A DNA stretch of 11,014 nt, taken from Anaerolinea thermophila (GTDB lineage: Bacteria; Chloroflexota; Anaerolineae; Anaerolineales; DRKV01). The position numbers were made by a program, and so were the translations under genes. Every line of letters begins with the position of its first letter. The stretch's first letter is position 1. Of this stretch, positions 6,574 through 11,014 are shown one piece after another. The stretch spans positions 1 through 11,014 of the forward strand of contig DYKW01000048.1 of the NCBI GenBank assembly GCA_020722405.1, written 5' to 3'. The notes beneath the pieces were generated by a model, which was not told the origin of the DNA, made no database searches, and worked only from the letters and a program-made list of their open reading frames with translations.

Positions 6574-7530
6574 ATGAACGCTCTCTACCTCACCAACCGT
6601 ACCTTATCCTTCCGTACCGACCTGCCTACCCCACAGCCCGCAGCGGGAGAGGCCCTGATACGCGTGCGGCTGGCGGGCATTTGCGCGACCGACCTAGAAA
6701 TGGTGCGCGGCTATTACCCCTTCGATGGCATTCCAGGACACGAATTCGTGGGCGAAGTAGTACGCGCCGACGATGCGCCGCAGTGGGAAGGTCGGCGGGT
6801 AGTTGGGGAAATCAATACCACCTGCGGGACGTGCGCCCAGTGTCAAAACGGGCGTCCGACGCACTGCGAAAACCGTACCGTTCTGGGTATCTTGGGGCGG
6901 GATGGGGCCTTTGCCGAATACCTGACGTTGCCCATTGCTAACCTGCACGCTGTGCCGGATGAGGTCTCCGATGAACATGCCGTGTTCACCGAGCCGTTGG
7001 CCGCGGCGCTGGAGATTCAGCAACAAGTACACGTTCACCCCAGCGACCGTGTCCTGGTGGTGGGTGCCGGGCGCCTGGGGCAGTTGATTGCCTGGACGCT
7101 GGCGCTCACCGGCTGTGACCTGGCGGTGGTGGCGCGTCACGAACCGCAGCGGACACTGCTGGCAAAACGCGGCATTCATACGCTTGCGGAGGAGGAAGTC
7201 CCCCATTGGGGCATGGATGTGGTCGTAGAGGCCACCGGTTCTCCAACCGGCTTTGCGTTGGCGAAATACGCCGTACGGCCGCGGGGGGTGATGGTGTTGA
7301 AGAGCACTTATGCTGGTGAGTTGCGTCTGGATGTTTCGCGTCTGGTCGTGGATGAGGTTACGGTTGTGGGGTCTCGCTGCGGCCCCTTTGCGCCTGCTTT
7401 GCGTCACCTGCACAAGGGATTAATCGACCCCAGCGACCTGATTGCCACCCGTTACCCACTCGAAAAGGGACTGGAAGCCTTCCAAAAGGCCGCCCAACCC
7501 GGCGTGCTCAAGGTACTGCTGCACAGGTAG
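6574..7530 (+). CDS. Zinc-dependent medium-chain alcohol dehydrogenase family protein
   Basis: A 318-residue cytoplasmic oxidoreductase of the medium-chain dehydrogenase/reductase superfamily, which oxidises an alcohol or polyol with NAD(P)+. The N-terminal GroES-like half carries catalytic-zinc residues Cys37 (in GICATDLE), the GHE at 55-57 and Glu140 in FTEPLAAA. The structural zinc site is intact: Cys84, Cys87, Cys90 and Cys98. The Rossmann half begins with VGAGRLGQ at 163-170. The end of the second beta strand reads AVVARHE, with Ala187-Arg188 where NAD-specific members have Asp, which hints at NADP(H). At 318 residues it is a little shorter than the usual 340-350. The substrate is not readable; threonine- or sorbitol-dehydrogenase-like annotations would be guesses. 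No clear Shine-Dalgarno precedes the ATG. It appears monocistronic, with an inverted repeat in its leader. Confidence 0.9.
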   Translation: MNALYLTNRTLSFRTDLPTPQPAAGEALIRVRLAGICATDLEMVRGYYPFDGIPGHEFVGEVVRADDAPQWEGRRVVGEINTTCGTCAQCQNGRPTHCENRTVLGILGRDGAFAEYLTLPIANLHAVPDEVSDEHAVFTEPLAAALEIQQQVHVHPSDRVLVVGAGRLGQLIAWTLALTGCDLAVVARHEPQRTLLAKRGIHTLAEEEVPHWGMDVVVEATGSPTGFALAKYAVRPRGVMVLKSTYAGELRLDVSRLVVDEVTVVGSRCGPFAPALRHLHKGLIDPSDLIATRYPLEKGLEAFQKAAQPGVLKVLLHR

Positions 7531-7557
7531 AAATCCTTGGGTAGCCTCAAAAACTCA

Positions 7558-7582
7558 ACGCTAAGACGCGAAGGCGCGGAAG
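7558..7582. repeat. Tandem octamer array ACGCTAAG/ACGCGAAG/GCGCGGAAG
   Basis: Three adjacent units of 8, 8 and 9 bases: ACGCTAAG, ACGCGAAG and GCGCGGAAG. They begin 27 bases after the dehydrogenase stop. Similar ACGCNAAG runs are, from memory, common dispersed intergenic repeats in Chloroflexota and other uncultured bacteria. No coding or terminator function is evident. Confidence 0.6.
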
Positions 7583-7633
7583 CAGGTGACAGGCGTCCAC
7601 TGCTCGCTATCCGCTGACCACCTAACTACCCTT

Positions 7634-7653
7634 GGGCGAAAAACCTTTCGCCC
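7634..7653. repeat. Perfect hairpin GGGCGAAA-AACC-TTTCGCCC between convergent genes
   Basis: An 8-bp perfect stem with a four-base loop, flanked by CTT and CTAC. It lies between the convergent dehydrogenase and histidine kinase genes. It could stop or protect either transcript's 3' end, but neither strand has the T-run of an intrinsic terminator. The form GTAGGGGCGAAA...TTTCGCCC resembles a dispersed REP-like palindrome I recall from Chloroflexota-type genomes. Confidence 0.7.
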
Positions 7654-7656
7654 CTA

Positions 7657-7696
7657 CTACCTGACTATCCAACTACCTAACTACCGAACTATCCCC
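7657..7696. repeat. Five tandem degenerate octamers, CTAYCNRA type
   Basis: Five contiguous 8-base units: CTACCTGA, CTATCCAA, CTACCTAA, CTACCGAA and CTATCCCC. Related octamers (CTGACCAC, CTAACTAC) occur at 7614-7629 on the other side of the hairpin. The array ends two bases before the stop codon of the histidine kinase gene. There are no spacers between units, so this is a simple tandem repeat and not CRISPR. Confidence 0.7.
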
Positions 7697-7698
7697 GC

Positions 7699-8889
7699 TT
7701 ACCTCGGCAAATGTACAGTGAAGGTAGTGCCCTGGCCTACCTCACTCTCCACATCAATGCTTCCCCCGTGTCCTTCTACAATTTTCTTGCAAATGGAAAG
7801 CCCCAGGCCGGTGCCCTGCGCCATTTTCTCTGAGCCAGGGACGCGGTAAAACTTTTGGAACAGGTTATTCATCCCTTCGGGAGGAATGCCGCGCCCGGTA
7901 TCCTGTACGCTGATGCGCACTTCCTGGTCATCGACTTCGGCTTTCAACAAAATATGCCCGCCCTCAGGGGTGTATTTGATGGCATTGCTCAACAAGTTGA
8001 GAAGCACCTGTTTCAACTTGCTGCCATCCGCAGTGATTTCTGGAAGATGGGGGGGAACATCCACGCGCAGCATTTGTTGCTTTTCCAGTGCCTTATTGCG
8101 CATGATGACCTGACATTCGTCCAGCAAGGCAGCCAAATCCACATGCTCCAGGTGATACTGTGCTCGCCCGGATTCCAGGCGTGCCAGATCAAGAAAGGAG
8201 GTCGCCAGTTCGGAAAGGCGCCGTGCCTCCCCCTGGATGGTGCCAAGCAGCCTTTGGCGCTGATCTTCCAAGAGTTCGGGGCGTTCCAATAGGTGGGCGG
8301 CGGTTGCAATGCTCCCCAGGGGAGTACGTAGTTCGTGCACAAATTCGGAGATCAAATCGGATTGTTGGAACAGGCGACTGTTTTCGATGGCTACCGCAGC
8401 CTGTGCGCCCAAGATGTTGAGCACGTCGCGGTCTTCATCGGTGAATTTCCCCGTTTTTTTGTTGATTGCTTCCAGCGCGCCGATGGCTTTGTCCTTGGCA
8501 ATGAGTGGCACACCCAATAAGGAATGGGTCAAAAAATTGGTGTTCCGTGAAATTTGTGCAAAGTGCCGCCGGTCATTGCGGACATCATTGATGATAACGG
8601 GCTGCCGGTTGCGTACAATCCAGCCGGCCAGGCTATCCATCGGCACGACCAACCCGCGCATCAATGGCTCGGTCAGGTTGGTCGCGGCCTGAAAGTATAA
8701 CTCTTGCTTTGCGTCATCATACAGCAAGATAGAAGCGGCCGAGGCATCGCACACATCCGCCGCGGCCTGCACAATGCGTTGCAACAGAATATCCAGGTCG
8801 AGGGTAGAAGCCAAATCGCGGCTGATTTCCAGCACACGATGGTAACGCTGTGCCAGTAAATTTGTAGATGGGATGGAAAACTCAGCCAC
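7699..8889 (-). CDS. Soluble GAF-domain sensor histidine kinase
   Basis: A 396-residue cytoplasmic kinase with no membrane segment. A GAF sensory domain spans about 30-175 (LDILLQRIVQAAADVCDASAAS through GAQAAVAIENSRLF). The HisKA dimerisation domain follows, with phospho-acceptor His185 in SEFVHELRTP. The catalytic domain has the N box LLNLLSNAIKYTPEG near 296-310, the G1 box DTGRGIP at 330-336, the F box FQKFYRV at 344-350 and the G2 box GTGLGLS at 359-365. All boxes are intact, so it should be active. The start is a GTG at 8889 preceded by AGGAGG with six-base spacing; longer readings into the sirtuin gene give a non-family N terminus. The start overlaps the sirtuin stop by eight bases, so the genes are coupled. 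The probable partner is the receiver protein two genes upstream. The GAF ligand is unknown. Confidence 0.93.
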   Translation of the reverse strand: MAEFSIPSTNLLAQRYHRVLEISRDLASTLDLDILLQRIVQAAADVCDASAASILLYDDAKQELYFQAATNLTEPLMRGLVVPMDSLAGWIVRNRQPVIINDVRNDRRHFAQISRNTNFLTHSLLGVPLIAKDKAIGALEAINKKTGKFTDEDRDVLNILGAQAAVAIENSRLFQQSDLISEFVHELRTPLGSIATAAHLLERPELLEDQRQRLLGTIQGEARRLSELATSFLDLARLESGRAQYHLEHVDLAALLDECQVIMRNKALEKQQMLRVDVPPHLPEITADGSKLKQVLLNLLSNAIKYTPEGGHILLKAEVDDQEVRISVQDTGRGIPPEGMNNLFQKFYRVPGSEKMAQGTGLGLSICKKIVEGHGGSIDVESEVGQGTTFTVHLPR

Positions 8890-9649
8890 GTAGTACCTCC
8901 TGTGCAATACGGGGAAGAATATCCGCGACGTCGCCGTGTAGCACCACGTCCGCGCGTACATCGATGTAAGTAGGGTCCCTGTTGACGATGACCAGATGCG
9001 CCCCATGAGAGACCGCTTGCATCGGCAAACCGGCGACCGGCATAACCGTCAAAGATGAACCGGCCACCAGCAAAAGGTCGCATGTGCGAATGGCTTTTTC
9101 GGCCTCACGCCAGACATCCAGCGGCAATTGTTCCTCGAACAAAACGATATTTGGTTTGAGCAGGCCGCCGCAATCCGGGCAGTGAGGAATATCACCTTCT
9201 GTAAGGTAGGTCTGCATGTAATCGGTAGCGCTATATTGCCGGTAACAACGGATGCAGGTTAGGCTGCTCAAACTACCATGGACTTCCAGCACCCGTGTGG
9301 CGCCGGCGCGTTGTTGCAAGCCATCCACATTCTGCGTCACGATGGTTGGCAGGTAACCGCCTTGTTGTAATTGCCCCAGGGCCTCATGCGCCGGGTTTGG
9401 CCGCGCTTGATGGATGTCAGTGGCAATCTGCCGTAACCAGGTGAAAAAAATTTCTGGGCGGTAGCGGAACGAATGCAGCGAGGCCACCTCCATCGGGTCG
9501 TAGCGTTTCCACAGGCTGCTATCCGAGGAGCGGAAATCGGGGATACCAGAGGGCGTGGAAATGCCCGCGCCGGTAAGCGCGACCGCCTGATGCGCCTCCC
9601 GCAGCAAAGTAACTACCTTTTGTGTGGCATCTTGTAATGAGGACGTCAT
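8882..9649 (-). CDS. Sir2 family NAD-dependent protein deacylase (sirtuin)
   Basis: A 255-residue cytoplasmic enzyme that removes acyl groups from lysines, consuming NAD+ and releasing nicotinamide and O-acyl-ADP-ribose. The motifs are complete: GAGIS at 27-31, GIPDFR at 35-40, TQNVDG at 105-110, catalytic His124 in LEVHGS, a zinc knuckle from Cys132, Cys135, Cys157 and Cys160, GSSLTV at 197-202 and NRD at 223-225. By alignment from memory, the Tyr-xx-Arg pair of SIRT5-type desuccinylases is replaced by Phe69-xx-Leu72, so deacetylase activity is more likely. The bacterial single-domain length is normal. It starts four bases after the stop of the response-regulator gene and overlaps the kinase start, so it is the middle gene of a three-gene operon. 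The context suggests it acts on, or is controlled with, the two-component pair; this is inference. Confidence 0.94.
   Translation of the reverse strand: MTSSLQDATQKVVTLLREAHQAVALTGAGISTPSGIPDFRSSDSSLWKRYDPMEVASLHSFRYRPEIFFTWLRQIATDIHQARPNPAHEALGQLQQGGYLPTIVTQNVDGLQQRAGATRVLEVHGSLSSLTCIRCYRQYSATDYMQTYLTEGDIPHCPDCGGLLKPNIVLFEEQLPLDVWREAEKAIRTCDLLLVAGSSLTVMPVAGLPMQAVSHGAHLVIVNRDPTYIDVRADVVLHGDVADILPRIAQEVLRG
8896..8901 (-). promoter_or_regulatory. Shine-Dalgarno AGGAGG that fixes the histidine kinase GTG start
   Basis: A perfect AGGAGG within the last codons of the sirtuin gene, six bases before GTG at 8889. It supports the 396-residue kinase and efficient translation in its own right as well as coupling. 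Confidence 0.8.
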
Positions 9650-9653
9650 ACAC

Positions 9654-10820
9654 TCAAGCCGGCTCGATGATCATATCGGCCAATTTGGCAAATTGTTGTG
9701 CCGTCAGGCTATCGCTTTGGTAGATGACGGCCGGCGAATTGCGTACCGCAGCCTGGTACAGTAGTTCGGGCGCCGGTGTGAACAGCATCGCCACACGGTG
9801 TTGAATTTCTTCCTGTACCTGGCTCCACGACATCTGAATGTCGGAGCGAATGCGGTTGACCAGCACCACTTGCAGGCGCCCGGATCCAATGCCCATCTCT
9901 TGCAGGTCTTGAATCATGGCCTTGGCCTGTTGCAAGGTCTGGGGAATCGGCTCAATCACCATGATGACCCGGTCACATTGGGGCAGGGTATACTCACCGA
10001 CCGGGGTAATGGCCGCCCCCAGGTCAATCACCATGTATTCGCTCATGTAGACCAGCGTGCGCGTCAGGAGTTCGAAGGATTTCCCTTCTTTGACGAAGAT
10101 GGCGTCTTTGGGCCGGTAAGAAGAGAACAAAAAACGCGTGCCACTTCGATGGGCTACCAGGTAGGGTTCGATAGCGCGCGTGCTGAGTTCCGATACCTGG
10201 CGTTGCAAGAGTTCCACTAACCCCTCTGGACGGGTATATCCCAACTGTAAGCCCATTGTGCCCTGCCCGGGACGATATTCGGCAATCAAGGTGCTCTTTT
10301 TACTGCGTAAGCGCAGCGTTACCCCCAGGTTAAGTGCCAGGGTGCTAACGCCCAGCCCGCCTTTTGGCGCGATAACACCCATGGTGTGTGCCTTTTCCTG
10401 TACGATCGTCTTCGTGGGGGCTGCCGACGCACCTGCCATTTGGCTTTTGGCGGCGCGTGCCAGGACGGCTTTAATGTGCGCCAACAATTCACGCGGCTGG
10501 GTTGGCTTGGTCAAGTAGTCGTCTGCCCCGGCCTCGAAGCCGGTGATCTTATCATCGATTTGACTTTTGGCCGTGAACATGATGATCGGGATGGCCATCG
10601 TCTTGGGGTCGGCGCGCAATTTACGGGTGATCTCATAACCGTCCATGTCCGGCATCATCACATCCAGAATAATCAGGTCAGGCTGTTCTCTGACGGCAGC
10701 CAGTAATGCTTGCCGCCCATTGCCGGCTGCCACGATTTCGAAGCCGTTACGCTCCAACATCAGGCCAACCAACCGCAAGGTATCTACATCATCGTCTACG
10801 ACCAAAATTTTTTCGGGCAT
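9654..10820 (-). CDS. Receiver domain fused to degenerate CpaE/TadZ-like ATPase
   Basis: A 388-residue cytoplasmic protein. Residues 1-120 form a complete CheY-like receiver: acidic pocket Asp9-Asp10-Asp11, phospho-acceptor Asp53 in ILDVMMPDMDGY, Thr83 and Lys105-Pro106. A linker (about 121-145) leads to a MinD/ParA-like domain at 146-388. Its deviant Walker A reads PKGGLGVST at 152-160; the signature Lys153 is kept but the usual second P-loop lysine is Val158. The switch region after strand 2 reads LIAEYRPGQGTMG, without the usual Asp pair. The Walker B-like strand is MVIDLG near 263-268. This is the layout of CpaE/TadZ pilus-localisation proteins, but with an intact receiver. ATG at 10820 is chosen for AAGTGAGT seven bases upstream; GTG at 10829 would add three residues. 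No DNA-binding domain is present. It is the first gene of the operon with the sirtuin and kinase. No pilus gene is in view. Confidence 0.88.
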   Translation of the reverse strand: MPEKILVVDDDVDTLRLVGLMLERNGFEIVAAGNGRQALLAAVREQPDLIILDVMMPDMDGYEITRKLRADPKTMAIPIIMFTAKSQIDDKITGFEAGADDYLTKPTQPRELLAHIKAVLARAAKSQMAGASAAPTKTIVQEKAHTMGVIAPKGGLGVSTLALNLGVTLRLRSKKSTLIAEYRPGQGTMGLQLGYTRPEGLVELLQRQVSELSTRAIEPYLVAHRSGTRFLFSSYRPKDAIFVKEGKSFELLTRTLVYMSEYMVIDLGAAITPVGEYTLPQCDRVIMVIEPIPQTLQQAKAMIQDLQEMGIGSGRLQVVLVNRIRSDIQMSWSQVQEEIQHRVAMLFTPAPELLYQAAVRNSPAVIYQSDSLTAQQFAKLADMIIEPA

Positions 10821-10915
10821 ATCGGACACTCACTTTGTGAATTTTCTACTAAACTCTGGCATTTTTGTAATCGTCAGACAAGTTCGCTCGGTATCATCTC
10901 AAAAAGAAGGGGAAA

Positions 10916-10987
10916 CGTCCCGAAGGTTTCTTCAAAAAACCTGATTGTGCCGCTCAAACCTTCACCCTGCGGGTACTTCGCGGGACG
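10916..10987 (-). promoter_or_regulatory. Nested inverted repeats in the leader of the response-regulator operon
   Basis: CGTCCCG at 10916-10922 is complementary to CGGGACG at 10981-10987. The adjoining GAAGGTTT at 10922-10929 is complementary to AAACCTTC at 10956-10963. Inside, AGGTTT at 10924-10929 can pair instead with AAACCT at 10937-10942, so two folds compete. The region lies 96 bases upstream of the ATG at 10820. It may be a structured RNA leader or a dispersed palindromic element; no known riboswitch was recognised. No convincing promoter was found between it and the gene. Confidence 0.4.
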
Positions 10988-11014
10988 GTGTCGCTCTCCC
11001 CAAGTTATTGAGAA

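Noticed and set aside
6694..7413. Long open frame (239 codons) antisense to the dehydrogenase
   Set aside because: The opposite strand encodes a full zinc dehydrogenase with both metal sites; the antisense product has no recognisable domain and is Gln/His/Arg-rich, as expected of a shadow frame.
7634..7653. Intrinsic terminator between convergent genes
   Set aside because: The stem is good but no T-run follows on either strand; it is listed as a hairpin repeat instead.
7657..7696. CRISPR array
   Set aside because: Units are 8 bases, contiguous and degenerate, with no spacers and no cas genes in the window.
8890..9006. Longer N terminus for the histidine kinase, starting at 9006
   Set aside because: This stretch is the sirtuin gene in another frame, and a GTG with perfect AGGAGG spacing at 8889 gives a normal kinase N terminus.

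Overview
The window suggests an uncultured member of the Chloroflexota, most likely class Anaerolineae. This rests on recalled similarity of gene style, not on any search. The pointers are a RIP metalloprotease with a GYKGMYDMY segment after its PDZ domain, a secreted MA-type metallopeptidase next to a membrane SH3 protein, a receiver domain fused to a CpaE/TadZ-like ATPase, and intergenic octamer arrays beside a GGGCGAAA/TTTCGCCC hairpin. No RNA gene, insertion sequence, CRISPR array or phage gene was seen.

Region 1 (1-5347, + strand) is a probable six-gene operon. It encodes a site-2-type membrane protease, a HEAT-repeat protein with an acidic tail, a secreted and C-terminally anchored HExxH metallopeptidase, a two-helix membrane protein with an extracytoplasmic SH3 domain, a sulfotransferase, and an acylphosphatase. 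The last four genes overlap at their stop/start codons (ATGA or TGATG), so they are probably translationally coupled. The leader contains two near-identical 16-bp palindromes and a TATAAT hexamer. Four of the six products are membrane or envelope proteins or act on them, so an envelope maintenance or signalling role is plausible but inferred.

Region 2 (5335-7530) holds a RarD-type EamA permease on the minus strand. Its last 13 bp overlap the acylphosphatase gene exactly across a palindrome. A small, doubtful Cys-containing ORF lies directly upstream of rarD. A zinc-dependent medium-chain dehydrogenase follows on the plus strand, with its own AT-rich promoter-like island and an inverted repeat in the leader.

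Region 3 (7531-7698) is a short convergent intergenic stretch made mostly of low-complexity and palindromic repeats: an 8-bp-period array, a perfect 8-bp-stem hairpin, then a second 8-bp-period array that ends two bases before the next gene's stop codon.

Region 4 (7699-11014, minus strand) is a compact three-gene operon in transcription order: response regulator/CpaE-TadZ-like fusion, Sir2 sirtuin, soluble GAF histidine kinase. Gaps are 4 bp and then an 8-bp overlap. A sirtuin embedded between a kinase and a response regulator that has no DNA-binding domain, and whose ATPase P-loop is degenerate, is the most interesting arrangement in the window. The leader of this operon contains nested inverted repeats that could fold as RNA or be a dispersed palindromic element.
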